From assembly GCA_018907035.1 (NCBI GenBank), contig JACCIC010000179.1, positions 642,001-706,000 on the forward strand: a stretch of DNA of 64,000 nucleotides. The letters run 5' to 3'. The notes beneath the pieces were generated by a model. That model did no database searches. It saw nothing but the letters and a program-made list of their open reading frames with translations, and was not told where the DNA came from. Position numbers and translations under genes: made by a program. Source of the DNA: Sycobia sp. Sy_11 (taxonomy: Eukaryota > Arthropoda > Insecta > Hymenoptera > Epichrysomallidae). Position 1 is the first letter of the stretch, and the number at the start of each line of letters is the position of its first letter. This document shows positions 34,469 through 47,428 of the stretch, one piece after another.

Positions 34469-37400
34469 CCGAGTCCGGTGGCTTTCGCCAAGCCCGTCCG
34501 CAAAAGAGAGAAAAATACTCGCATCTTTTAATTTGTTTTCCGACCGGCTGATCCCGTTTTCGAGCACGAGCTTCTTTTTCTCTTACCTATAGACTCGATC
34601 GGGACGGTTCTGCTCGACGATCAAAGTCGATTATTTTTGGGTCGACTCTTTAGTTACGAGAGGCCATCATTATATTATTAGATACGCAAAAGTATATTAT
34701 TTTATTATCATTATTAGCACGATTAAATTTATTTGACGGTGGCATCCTATTCACAGATTTAAATATACATTCGTTCACAACGATTAAATAGGTTTGGTTA
34801 TACAAAACCGGCGCCTTGATGATGAGCGTACGAAATGCGGCACTGGTATAGGATTCGAGGTCTTTCGATGGACCGACCACTCTGGGACGCGTTTTCCTCT
34901 AAACGGCATTCGTCCCACCGGTTTCAACTATAGTCTTTTTTGCCCTATCCACGCGCAGAGCGCACGACGAACGCGCGGCACATATGGGATTGCATTTGAA
35001 TTTGAGTTGTAAGTTGTGCAGGCAAGAAAAAATATATCGTACACGGAATAAATGCAATAAAAAGAAATCCATAAAACGATCATTTTCATCGCAGACAATG
35101 TAGTAATTCTCTCGTAATGACTGCAGCAAAGGAGAGATTGTAAATTGGAAATATATCGAGACAATGCTCGAATGTAATATCTTAATTAGATTAATACAAC
35201 GATTACTTGCGACAATTGTGCGTTTTTAAAATTTTTTTTTCTCACACGAGTATTATATAAAACATGGATGTTTATTCGATAAAAATTTTATTCACGATCC
35301 TTGTTCTGTATGTATATACACATACACTTCATAGCTTTTCATTGTGTCAACTATAGTATCGGATTTCCCAAATGTGCGCCATCTTTCCCCTCCGCTCGTA
35401 CTCGTGAAGTCGAGCTTTCTAACAAAGTCTATATAATATCCGGGGGAAAATCCAAGATATTTCGGGGTCATATGTCGATGTGCGCTGGATCGTCTATATA
35501 AACGGCCGCGAGTCAACGAGCTTTTTAACGTGCGGACAAATAGAGAGGAATAAGTAGAAAACCTAAATATGGACATTTTTTTTGTCGAATTAATTCGTAT
35601 TTTCTTTTGAAGGGCTGCACGATGCGTTAACATGGTCTCGTATTCATCTTCTTCTTCTTTTTACTGGATTAGGAGGACGCGACTGGTATTATTTATTGTA
35701 TCATTATCAGCGTTCTGACGAGACCAGACAATGTTATATAACCCCTTCCAATTAACTTTTGTTCTCTTTCCCGCGATAAAGGCTACATGGGTTATGCAAT
35801 TTTAATACTCGGCGCCGGCAAATCTGATACTAAAACGTTATCTCCTTTTCAAAATTAAGTTTATGTTGCAGTAATTTCTGATCCCCGGCCTGAATCTTAT
35901 ACTTCATTAAGATTGTTACGACTTATACTTTTTTGATAACGGTCGCTCTCAAAGAAAGTTCTCAGTTGCTAATTTAGTAACGTTTTCAGCGTTGCTTTAT
36001 ACTTAAACTTGAATCAAAATACGAATAAATTTTCACAAAAAACGTCTTCGAACAAGAAGGGAAATCGGTATTATTAAGAATAATTGCGTAGAAAATATTT
36101 TATCTACGATTGAAAATTATCAATGGTTGTTGATGCACAAAGATTTTTTTTTTCTATCTTAATGTATATCAAAACGAAGAGAGAAATGTGCATCGATAAT
36201 TTCTTTAAGTGTACTTTTCGCGTACCTTTTAGCGTACCTGTCTAATGGCTGATTAAATTCTAGGCATCTGTCAATTCCAGAGGGTTTATAATAAGTATCT
36301 GAAACTGCATTCTGTGTCCTTCAATTTTTAAAAAACTTTCCCGCCACCTTTCCTAAAGCTCTTCAAATATTACATCAAATGACAGGCGTAAAAATAATAC
36401 AAATAGCTCGGATAATTATAGTCCCTGAAATATAAGTGAATTTATTTGAAATTAATCCATTTCTTGTTATTATAATCCTTGTTCAGCAGTTGCGCTTTAA
36501 ATAGTCTACAACGCTGACTTTCGTATCGAATTTGTATTCTAGATATTTTAAGCCCTGTTTCGATTAATCTTTCCCTCTTATATTATCGATAACGTTCACC
36601 AGATATTCCAATTGATCCGCGACATTGTTTCGAATCCGTCAATAATAGCTCCAGGCCAATTCGAACGAACATTGTAATTTGGACTGGTGATAATAAATGG
36701 AGAGAAAAAAGTTTATATATGTTATGTAGGTGATCGTGATCGAACGATCGATTACCATAATCATCTGCATACTGGAAAATTCGTTGGCTCACAGACGCTA
36801 TACTAATTATTGCTTTGATCGGGTTCGAGTAATTTATCGAACCATTTATAATCTGTAAAACGTTGCCCAACCGGTTCGACGACGGTTTGCTTGTTGCAGA
36901 AAATTTCAGGGCGTAAAAATGAAATTTAACGTTAGTAATGAGTTGTGCTCGGTCTATGCATCCAAGAAATTAATTTGCAATGATTCAAAATGTTGAAAAG
37001 ATAATGTTTTAAGAGGTCGGTAAAACTAATTACAGATAACTAAGTATACATTTTGAAATGGGATAATAAAGGGATGATAACATATATAGATCATTTCTTA
37101 TTGGCGGAATTTCATTACCTCCTGCTCTTAATTTATATCGCTCGAAAAATATTCGACCCTTTTATACAGTCAGTGTCCTGGACGCGGATTGTCAAAAGGT
37201 TATTGGAATCGCAAAAGTCGTCGATCGCGTGGGTTGCCAAGAAAATCCGATGAATTCACCCAGGCCCAGTCGTATAATCAAGACCCAGATGCTCGAACAA
37301 ATCCTATATTAGCGCAAACAGTCTCGATGATAATACAGGGCCTCTCAATGTCAACGCATTATTTCCGTTCGCCCCACTATATAATACACTTTCTGTTATC

Positions 37401-37964
37401 CAAGATTATTTCTTGTTGCGCTCGTTCATTGTACACGCGAAGCGAGCGCCATTGATCGTGGGCCAAGATAAAGAAACGAGCTACCAAAATTTCGCCTGTT
37501 CGCGGAGCAGGACGTGGCGGGCTTAAAGATAAAGAATGTGAGTCATTAACAAGAACGGTGGGCTCTACGGTAGTATGGTAGTTGCAATAGTGAAGGGATG
37601 AAATCGAATTTTTCGCATTGCTTTAGCTGCTCTCACTTCTTTTTTTCTTTTCTTAATTATGGTCCATTGTTCAGAGGAATATCGTGCATATCATATTCAC
37701 GCGTATAGGTGTGAAATTTTTCAAATCCTCGATACCGATTCTGGTGATTCAATTTGTCCAGGTCTGGTAAGATGTAGGGATGTTCTTTAATATTTCTTAG
37801 CCATTTTTTAATATATTTTTTAAAGGTATTTTTTTTGAAGAATTTTTGGATACTTATTTTAACTAAAATTCAATGCACGCATATGCGTAAATCCGTGATT
37901 AAAATGATCCCCCATTTTAACCTTAACATAGAACGTCATACTACTGAACTTTTTGGATTAAGTC

Positions 37965-38091
<127 letters not shown>

Positions 38092-38359
38092 TCTAATAGA
38101 GGCGCGCATCGGGAGACCTCTCGAGCCCGTTTTTTTACACGTGCGCGAGAAAGATCAGCTGTCGATGGGGCAAGTGTGCGGTGGCTGATTATGTCTCGTC
38201 ACGCGAACGTTCTACTCTTGCGCGCGCACGCACATACACACACATTCTTCCCCTATCTCTCTTTTTTTCTTTTTACATCTCCAACCCTTCTTTCTAATCT
38301 GCCTTTTCTTGTCTTCCTCCCTTCTTCTGTAATAGACATCGCGTACTTTCGCGTTTTTT

Positions 38360-38360
<1 letters not shown>

Positions 38361-38414
<54 letters not shown>
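38361..38414. repeat. (GA)n microsatellite, about 54 bp
   Basis: Uninterrupted GA. Confidence 0.95.
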
Positions 38415-38416
<2 letters not shown>

Positions 38417-38764
38417 TGCCGTTAACGGATGACTCATTTGTCAGTGTGCTGAACGAAATCATTAATCCTTCAAGGGGACATGGAGCGCTGCGAGAGTGCG
38501 GGGGGGGGGTTAAGGTAACAATTCGTCCATCAGGAACGAATCACTACGACGAAGTCTCACACGGGAGAAATGGTGCTCGGTTTTATAGAAAGTACGCGCA
38601 TATACAATACTATATACTATACTATATATAGTATATATATATATATAATATCGATGCCTGCCTGTGTAAGCGAGCACGAAACCTACTACATCTCCTCTCG
38701 ACTTTTTTCTATATATGTATAGATAGCTCACCCGAATTGATTTTTTTCTTGTACGCTTACCGCA

Positions 38765-38766
<2 letters not shown>

Positions 38767-38845
<79 letters not shown>
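38767..38845. repeat. (AT)n-(GA)n compound microsatellite, 79 bp
   Basis: AT to 38815, then GA. This is the reverse complement of the CT-TA arrays elsewhere. Confidence 0.95.
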
Positions 38846-38848
<3 letters not shown>

Positions 38849-39074
38849 CTATTGGTGATTGATCGTCGGTATATATGTAATATCATGCGTTTTGAATTTT
38901 GCGCGGTGACTGATTGGATCTTTTCGCCTAATGATTGTCGTTCCGTATGTAGCGTTTCGCGATACGGTATAGATCACCTGGATTAACGAAGTAGATACAT
39001 ATACTCAATCATCTTGATTTTGTTATTTGAATCTATCTTCGTTGGAGGCCGATATATTGCACGATCATCGATGA

Positions 39075-39125
<51 letters not shown>
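39075..39125. repeat. (AT)n microsatellite with one phase shift
   Basis: An AA dinucleotide near 39099 shifts the register. Confidence 0.95.
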
Positions 39126-39438
39126 GTACTTTAATTTTTTTCCTAGTTCGAAAATAATTAGCCATACAAAATCGAAGGACACGTCGATCTAATATAAATT
39201 TTTTGCAGCAGTTTTAATTACTTTGTGTCATAATACGATCATAGAAAGGATAGAAACTTTTCTAATTGAAATCCAAATTTTTGCTTCTTTTTCTCTTTTT
39301 TTTAGTTTGAAAATCCATTCGAAGAATAGCGCCGTTCAATGTTCCGAGTATAAATTGCAAAGTTGATAAAGCACTTTCTTTTCTCAAGTGCAAAAAAAAA
39401 GGAAGGATGGTAAACGGCTTGTTGGATCTTCTCGAGCG

Positions 39439-39439
<1 letters not shown>

Positions 39440-39499
<60 letters not shown>
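39440..39499. repeat. (TA)n microsatellite, about 60 bp
   Basis: Uninterrupted AT, ending in ACACAC. Confidence 0.95.
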
Positions 39500-39504
<5 letters not shown>

Positions 39505-41198
39505 GCCAAATTATGTACCCTCTTTTAATTAAAAGAGCGTCTCTTTATACTGACAGTCCCTGCCTGGTTCTTTCATATTAGATCGCCAAGAAAGAAGAGC
39601 GGCGCAATATAATAAAATGTACAGAAACAGTATGAGACCGTAAAAAAGGCGCCGGGTGGAGCGGTTCGGGTGGTTGCGATGCGGGGGGAGGGGGGTCGGA
39701 GCAGGAAGGAAGAGAAAGAGAAAAGATAAAGAAAACTTTGTCGCTTCTCTCTCATCTGTCCCGTTAATTTAAATCTGGAATTCAGATTCGTCGAAAAAAA
39801 AAACGAAATGCCGGCGGAAGAAGTATCTTTATTTTGTTTACTTTTTTTTCTCGATCCACCCCTCTCCTCCTCCTCCACCTTTCTACTTCCATCTCCTTAT
39901 CGCGGAAAGAGAGGAGCTTGGCAATTCCCAACGTCGGCCAGCGCCAAATAATGAAAGTTGAAGGATTTCTGTACAACTATTGAATTTTCTCGATTTCCCG
40001 TATATAAAGTGGAATGAGATATCGGGCATAAGTTCCAGTTCAAATTAAAGTCCGAATAAATCAGTGACTTCGAATCTTTAAGTAGTAATAATAGCAATTT
40101 GGGATATTGAGTTATGATATTTACCGCTTGATATAAGGACTTCTGCAAATAATTAATACATTTATTTTGTTTAATAAGCAAGCGAACTAATTAAAGAAAT
40201 CTTTTGAGGATTTTGCTTGAGGTATAAACTAAAATATTAAATTTAAATTCTTTTTAAATTATTTACCTAAAATGTTAATATTTCATTAATAATACAAAAA
40301 ATTTATATGTTTTTTCGTTATCTCCAGCACTGACTATTTCGTTTCATCTTAAATGTTGAGCAAGCTAGACGATTTTTTTTTTAATTTTACATTCATTTAC
40401 AGATTAAATTAGATTTTTTGCTTTGGATTTTGTTGTGAAAATCTCAGTCGCAGTGCTCAAATAAGAAGAAATGTTTAACGTTAAATCGTTGAAGTGCGCA
40501 TAAAGTTTTTCGTTTCGGTATAATGTCATTCAAAATCTTAATGAAATCATCAATATTCTATTTATAATTGGGAAAGAATTCAGTTCGTGGGAAAACTCGC
40601 TTCGGAAAAACTCGCTTTTTCACGGATTAATTGAGCTGTGTTTTTACGAAGTCAACCTCGTCCAGTCCTCATCTAATAAAGGGATCGTCACTAATTTAAC
40701 TCGAGAGAAATTTTGTAATTATTGTAATTTTTGCAATGTTTTCTTTTTTGTAATCCCTCTCTCGTACAAGATTTGTTTGTGATTTTTCCCCTAGAATATT
40801 ATCCTTTTAAAAACACGTAATCGTGTGACGATACTCGACTCCAGTCCTCCTTGACGATAATTATTGTCTTTCGCAATTCGCGATCGCCACCATTTCTAGC
40901 GGGCCAAGATGAAATTCGAAAAACACAAAAACAAAAAAAACGAGAACATCGAGAGGCAACCCGCCGTCGTCGCCATCTCATGCGTAATAAGTAATGAGTA
41001 TGTATAATGTAGCGAATTCGCACAAGAGAGAAAGAGAGAGAGAGAGGCATACAAAGAGATGAGGGACGAGTGTTAAAGAAAAATGAAAGAGAGAACCACG
41101 TGCGTGCTTGCCCTCCCCCCTTCGTTCCCTTCCCCTGCCCACTCTTGTAACGCAATATTTTTGCGAACCAGTTGAGCCACATGCTTCGGTTCCCACGC

Positions 41199-41200
<2 letters not shown>

Positions 41201-41241
<41 letters not shown>
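41201..41241. repeat. (CT)n microsatellite, about 41 bp
   Basis: Uninterrupted CT. Confidence 0.95.
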
Positions 41242-41243
<2 letters not shown>

Positions 41244-41555
41244 CTCCAGTTCATCCGCGCAGAAAGAATGAGTTGGTAGTGCGAAGGGCGGAGGGGAGAC
41301 TAGCCTGCCACCTCCTTCGCTTCTCCCCTCTCACTCGTCGAATTCGCTATCTTTGGCGTGTTTTCGGCGGGGCATGAAGTGACCGCGCGATCAAGAATCG
41401 CGCAATTCCCCTCCCTCCACTTTTTCTGGATTTTCGACGGAATTTTAACGTTGGCGCCCGACTGCGAGCTGAAATCCATATCGGGCGGATTTTTTATCCA
41501 ACGACCGAGCGCATGCGAAAAGGTTTGAACTTCTTGGGTCTTACGTCCAGCCGTA

Positions 41556-41559
<4 letters not shown>

Positions 41560-41632
<73 letters not shown>
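41560..41632. repeat. (GA)n microsatellite, about 73 bp
   Basis: Uninterrupted GA. Confidence 0.95.
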
Positions 41633-41636
<4 letters not shown>

Positions 41637-41858
41637 TGTGCCAGCGGCGAGACTCCCCGTTTATATTCGCCAATCAAAAATATAAAATCGCTAAAGTGCT
41701 CACCGCATCCAATACTACAGATACGCGCGCGCACGTGTTTGCTTGTGGTGAAGGAGGAGGAGTTGCGTTTTCGTTTATACACACATTTTATTACTTTTAA
41801 TCCGAGAAGTTTTTACGAGCTCTTATACCACCCGGGTATGCACGTTGCACACTCTTCG

Positions 41859-41864
41859 GCGCGC

Positions 41865-41923
<59 letters not shown>

Positions 41924-41941
41924 CATATGCATATGCATATA
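41859..41941. repeat. (GC)n-(GT)n-(ATGCAT)n three-part compound repeat
   Basis: GC to 41867, GT to 41920, then ATGCAT hexamers to 41941. Confidence 0.92.
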
Positions 41942-43544
41942 TCCACTGTGTGGTAAGGCAAAATACGAAGGTTTCATTTTCAAAGGAGTCAATGGTTGTG
42001 ATGTGTGTGTTAATGTATGTATATATAAATACCAAAATAACCTAAATTATAATAATGTGAAAAATTTTAACCACAGATAATCTCCGCACGAATCAATATC
42101 GTATAATTGCGTAATCTTCAATAGTGTGGCCATGATTTGCTCATAAAAGATTTTTATAACCCTCTGAACCACGTCCTATATACGAAGCCGCGGCCTCGGG
42201 AGCCCCCAAGAAAGGCCCGCTATACTCGATCGAACTCGTTATGATTCGCTTTACAAAGGGGGGGGGGGGAAAGAAAACGAAAAAGAAAAAAGAAGTTGCA
42301 TGCCCTCGGGAGTTTGATGCTTTTTTTATTGCCTATGCGTATGTGTGTGTGCGTGAGTGCGTGCGTAGAATATTATACACTTCCCCACGTCCTCCATCTA
42401 AAACCTTCGCGCGTATCCCGGTTCGCTTCCACACACTCTTTCTTTGTTTCTCGGACGGGAACCCTATATCCTCTATGTCGAGCGCTCGCGTGGTTCCTTC
42501 GCTCCATAATCTGCCTTCTTTTATTTATTTTCTATTTTGTTTTTGTGTCCGACTGGACTGAGACGCTGCTCGATTTTTAGGTATCGCGCTTCCCCACCCC
42601 TTCTTTTTGTTTTTCTCTCTCCATCACTCGCGGCCTCTTAGCGATGATTTCGGTTCGCCAAAATACTCGGAGCGCTCAATACGGTACACGTAAACAAGAG
42701 ATGAAAGATGAATCTATTGACAGGTATTGCGTGTAGTAACCCTTTTGATTGCAGACATATCGTGAATTTTTGCAAATATGAAATAAAATTTTTAGTAATG
42801 AATAAAAACTATCGCAAAATGGCAATGTACTTCCATAATGAAACTATCTGGGATTTTACTGCCCAGCTAGTTCCGTGAGTCGGAAAAAAGAGATTTTGAT
42901 AAAAAAAAAAAATCCATTTGAAGTTACAGAAGTACGTAATCCGGCAGTATTGCCAGATTGTCAAAAAGTCTCTACCAAAACCCTTTGAAAAATTTTCCAT
43001 CTCTTGTAAAGCGAATTCTATATTGTTTCAAAAAGCATTGTGTAAGCCCAACAGAAAGGGAAAAGTCAATTGTTTTATTCAAGCAATTTTTTTTTCTTCT
43101 TTTTTTTTTATTTTTAATTATACATGCATGTTAGTTACTTCTTAGATGGTACATTTTGCAGCTTTGAAACGAAGCGCGTAGTTGATATTTTTTATCGATT
43201 CAATTTTCGTAAAATAACAAACCTAGGAAGTTAAAAACACGTAGAGAACCCATGATTTCTTAGTTTCTCTATGCTCTTTCACCGAAAGTTCATTCGATGC
43301 ATTTCACCGTAGCTACGATTTGTATTCTGAGGTATCGATGAGCCTTATTATGCGAGTTTCTGCGCTGTATATAATATTTTAATCTACAAACACGCGAGAA
43401 GGGTGTCAGCCGTTCACCGCAGAAATCCGGTCATATTATATATATATATAGAGTGAAAGGGCGAGGGGAGGGGAGTGAAACCATAGGCATAAATGTGCGT
43501 TTTGTTGTTGCACATAATACGCTGGCCATGGCTTTTGTGCAACG

Positions 43545-43546
<2 letters not shown>

Positions 43547-43599
<53 letters not shown>
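43547..43599. repeat. (TA)n microsatellite, about 53 bp
   Basis: Uninterrupted TA. Confidence 0.95.
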
Positions 43600-43601
<2 letters not shown>

Positions 43602-43735
43602 CCAAGGCTCTTTTGCCGCGCACGTCGCTTGCGCGCGCCCCGCGTTTCTGTTTTAAGCCCCGTCGCGGCGCGGCGGGACGCGTCGTCCCACGCGTGCAAT
43701 GAAAACCGCACGATGACGATCTTTGGCGGTAGGAC

Positions 43736-43757
43736 GGGCAGGGAGGAGGGGGAGGGG
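43736..43757 (+). other. G-quadruplex motif
   Basis: GGG, GGG, GGGGG and GGGG runs separated by CA, AGGA and A. It lies in a G-rich plus-strand block (43.6-44.1 kb). Confidence 0.5.
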
Positions 43758-44166
43758 CGGTGTGGTGGCACAGGCTGCCGACCGAAAGAGGAGCGGCGGG
43801 GAGGGGATTTTTGGCGCGGGCGGCGGGACGCTGGGCGGGGAAAGCCCGTGGAGAACGGCAGGGGAGGAAGAAGAGTAGCACGCGATTTGTGCGTGCATTG
43901 CGTGCGCGCGAGAGGGAGCGAGCGAGAGGTGAGGACGGGGCAACGCGTAGTTATAATGTGCGCGGGAGAAAGCGAGAGAACGCGCTGTCGAGAGCGGGCG
44001 CGAGCGAGAGGGCGGTAGAGGATGTAAACAAAGGGAAATAAAATAGTTATTGCATCGGGAAGAAATTTCGCTTTTATAGCCGAGGGGAGCAGGGCGAGTA
44101 CGGCAAGAAGGCGAGGGAATCGGCGCGCGGGAGGGAGGAACGGGAGGCTGAAGGTTTCGAGTTGCA

Positions 44167-44190
44167 TTTTTTTTTTTTTTTTTTTTTTTT
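44167..44190. repeat. Poly-T tract of 24
   Basis: Uninterrupted T24. It could be a poly-A tail of a minus-strand retroposon, but no body was recognised. Confidence 0.9.
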
Positions 44191-44415
44191 GGTTTCGCTC
44201 GCCGTTTTATATATACACACATACAATACATACGCTCTACATTGATTAAGAATTATTATATAGATGAGGGCAGGCTATAAATATAAGGGCTAAATACGCG
44301 CCTTATGTTAACTATATATATATTTTGTCGAAGGAAAAAACGGGCGGCGTCCGAAAACAGCGCGAGCGCGCCCGCGGACTCTCAGCCGAGTTCTCTCTCT
44401 CTGTTTATATTGCAT

Positions 44416-44418
<3 letters not shown>

Positions 44419-44463
<45 letters not shown>
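44419..44463. repeat. (TA)n microsatellite, about 45 bp
   Basis: Uninterrupted AT. Confidence 0.95.
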
Positions 44464-44465
<2 letters not shown>

Positions 44466-44826
44466 TGTGTGTATATATATGCATATGAAAGCGAGCATTG
44501 CGCGCGAATCTCGTAACTCGTTTTCTCCCTCTCTTTCTCTCTTTCCTGTTCGCTCCGTCTTTGTTGAACGGCAGCCGCAGACGTCTCGACCCATTTTCAT
44601 TTATTGCCCTGCGCCACGCCGCGACCGCGCGTAAAACTATGTATGTCGGCGCGGTCTACTGGGGCGGCGGGAGGGGGGGGTACTTCGGCGATGCCCGTGC
44701 GACGTCGCCGACGACGACGAAGACGTGGAGGACGCTCTCTTTCTTCCTCGTTTCTTTTGCGCAGAAACGCGCGCGCACGCACGCAAACACACCACACAAC
44801 CGACGCCCTGTATCTCGCTTTCTTTC

Positions 44827-44871
44827 TCACTCACTCACTCACTCACTCACTCACTCACTCACTCACTCACT
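44827..44871. repeat. (CTCA)n tetranucleotide repeat, about 45 bp
   Basis: About eleven units; a second short CTCA array lies at 54729-54751. Confidence 0.95.
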
Positions 44872-45355
44872 TTAATATACACGCCGCGCTTTTTCTTACG
44901 CGCGTCCGATGTGTAGCGCCATTCGCCGTTCGCGATATTATAACGCTCCCTCTCTTTCTCTCGATTCGTTGTTCTCTCTGTCTCCAGTCCCGCTTTCTTT
45001 CTTTCTTTCTCCCTTTCTTTCTTCCTCTCCCCCTCCATCTTCCTGCCATTCCTTTTTTTATTGACCCACGGCGCGCGATCGCGCGCATAGAGAGCCACTT
45101 TCGCACCGTCTGCGCATTTATTTACAGTGCATTGCGCGCGGGTGCGCGCCCCTCGGATCTGCGCTCCGTTCCTGCTTTTCGTATTCTTATTTTCTGAGAG
45201 CTGCCGCTGCACACTGTGCCCCTGTGCCCCCCCCCCACCACCCGACGATCTTGTGAACGTCGACGACCACGTTGCGAGCGAAGAGACGAACTCGCCCTCG
45301 TCTACCGGCCCATGCGTCTCGATCAGATAAGTTATAATAGCGTCGCGTCGCCTCG

Positions 45356-45359
<4 letters not shown>

Positions 45360-45424
<65 letters not shown>
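45360..45424. repeat. (GA)n microsatellite, about 65 bp
   Basis: Uninterrupted GA. Confidence 0.95.
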
Positions 45425-45429
<5 letters not shown>

Positions 45430-46012
45430 CGAAAGAAGAAGTCTCATTAATTATTGTCAATGATCTTTCTTCGTCGTTCTCCTGCTTTCGCGCGGTCGGA
45501 CAACAACGTCCACAAATATCCCAATTGGGTTCCTTTTGTCACCAGAATAAGGTAAACCAGATTATTTACGTGATATCTGATTTATTGTTTAGATCTGAGG
45601 CACGACTCTGAGCGGCGCACCTTGAACGTTTGTAACCATTTGTGTCCCCGTTGTCATTTTACAATTCGTCAGAAGTTCCTGAAAATGATCAAAAATTCAA
45701 ACCGCAAACAATCGTGTAATTTTTTTTTTAATTTTCCGAACAGTTTTTGCGTAAATTGATCGATATTTCCAGAGAAGCATTCTCGTCAATGTCCTTAAGA
45801 CGCTTTTCCTGATTTCGCAGATCAGCAGCGAACACTATGCGGTAAAAAACAAAATGGAAATGATTATTATTCAGAAAGAACGGGACGGACGGAGCTTCTT
45901 GGAAGGACGCGCTAAAATAAATTCCCGAAGGACACGACAACCGAACCACGACGGCTCATCGGTTCTTCCCCCTTCCCACGTCGCGTCCGCGGGTAATTTC
46001 TTCGACTATATC

Positions 46013-46013
<1 letters not shown>

Positions 46014-46050
<37 letters not shown>
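46014..46050. repeat. (TA)n microsatellite, about 37 bp
   Basis: Uninterrupted AT. Confidence 0.95.
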
Positions 46051-46052
<2 letters not shown>

Positions 46053-46766
46053 TTCCTCCAACGAGCATGGCACCGCAATACTCTGTAATCCAAACGGCCG
46101 GAACGATCTTCCGTTGTTTTTGTCGCTGCTCTCTCGTTCGTTCGCCATCGGTTTCGCCTTCCGTTCCCGGTGACCGCGTCGCCACTGCCGCAGAGTCGTA
46201 ATGAATTTTTTGTTGTTTTTTCTTTTTTTTTTTTTCTCTCCACGGCTTCGGCACAAAAAAGGAATTAGCATCGGCAATCTGCAGGGCGCTCGCCGTCTGC
46301 GCCGTTTTTGGCCCTCGGACTTCGCGCGCCGACGATGAGATCCTCCATCGGGTGGCAAGGAGGGGCGCCGACCTTGCGCGCTCCGCGCGAACTGTATTAC
46401 CGGGTTCCTCGTCGCCGCGATGGGTGCGATCGTCGGGCTCGTGCAATAACGTCATCGGTCACACTCATCGGCGCGCGCGTGCGAACGCCAAAAGAATGAC
46501 ATAATCGCGCCCCGAAAGGAGAACGATGGGATTATTGGCAAAGGTCCCCCCCCCCCCGACCCGTACTCACGCGCGTCGCGGCGCACGAATTCATCGTCGA
46601 ATTCTCTAGCCCGCGTTGGACACTCTTGCGTCGGAGTTGGGGAAGAAATATTTTGCAACGCGCTGTTGCGGTGGCCGGTTGTCTCTTTCCTCTTTTTTTT
46701 CTTCACGGTTGATTTTTGCCCAGGTGAAAGCTGCTTAAACCGAGGTATCCATAAATACAGCGAATG

Positions 46767-46767
<1 letters not shown>

Positions 46768-46816
<49 letters not shown>
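46768..46816. repeat. (TA)n microsatellite, about 49 bp
   Basis: Uninterrupted TA. Confidence 0.95.
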
Positions 46817-46819
<3 letters not shown>

Positions 46820-47147
46820 CCGATTGAGTAATCGAATCTATGTGTGTATTTATCTGTTTCAAGTTGGCGACTTTCCCACGGAGCTGCTCACGCAGTCCCG
46901 CATACCAAATCGTAATGGTATGCGTGTGTGCGTGTGTGCGTGCTCGCGCGCAAGTAATGGGTCGTCGATCTGTTTTGGTTCGAATTCTGTGTGGTATATG
47001 TACAGGACAGCCATCGTACTCGCCCGATAACAGCTCCTCGTGATGGGGCGATGCGAGAGAAATGCAAGTCCAATACGGACGCGAACCGACTGCAACTGTC
47101 GCGCACGGTCACTGGCTTGGATAGCATATGTATGTATGTACGTGTTT

Positions 47148-47202
47148 ATTATATATATCTATATATATATAATATATATATATTATATATATAATATATA
47201 TC
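47148..47202. repeat. AT-only stretch with repeated phase shifts
   Basis: TA runs broken by AA, TT and C. It is highly self-complementary, with similar short arrays at 47280-47302 and 47393-47441. Confidence 0.8.
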
Positions 47203-47392
47203 TTCGTCAATGAAGCGGCTGTTGGCATCAGGTGGAGGCTACATCGGCGAAGGCTTAACATGCGCTACAGTGCGTTACAAATATATATATATATATATAT
47301 ATGCGATGGGATGCCGGGTGTTGCAACGGGTGTGTGTAGAAACGCCAATTGCTTGATTTCCCGGAAACAAATGTTTGTCTAAACATGTGTTC

Positions 47393-47428
<36 letters not shown>

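Larger units (their letters stand above)
38846..43546. other. Gene-free stretch
   Basis: AT-rich, with GA, CT, TA and GT arrays. It has a G run at 39682-39696 and a repeat-poor stretch at 42600-43430. No gene recognised. Confidence 0.5.
43600..46013. other. G-rich/CpG block followed by CT-rich sequence
   Basis: Plus strand G-rich to 44160 with quadruplex motifs; the opposite strand therefore reads Pro/Ser/Arg-rich frames that look artefactual. CT-rich from 44820 to 45050. Confidence 0.5.

Noticed and set aside
43436..44167. 243-residue open frame on the minus strand
   Set aside because: It includes a long Ile-Tyr run from the TA tract at 43547, and Pro/Ser/Arg-rich sequence from a G-rich block. 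Overlapping frames are equally open, which points to composition.
44167..44190. T24 as the tail of a minus-strand retroposon
   Set aside because: The sequence next to it shows no SINE-like promoter boxes, no LINE frame and no target-site duplication.
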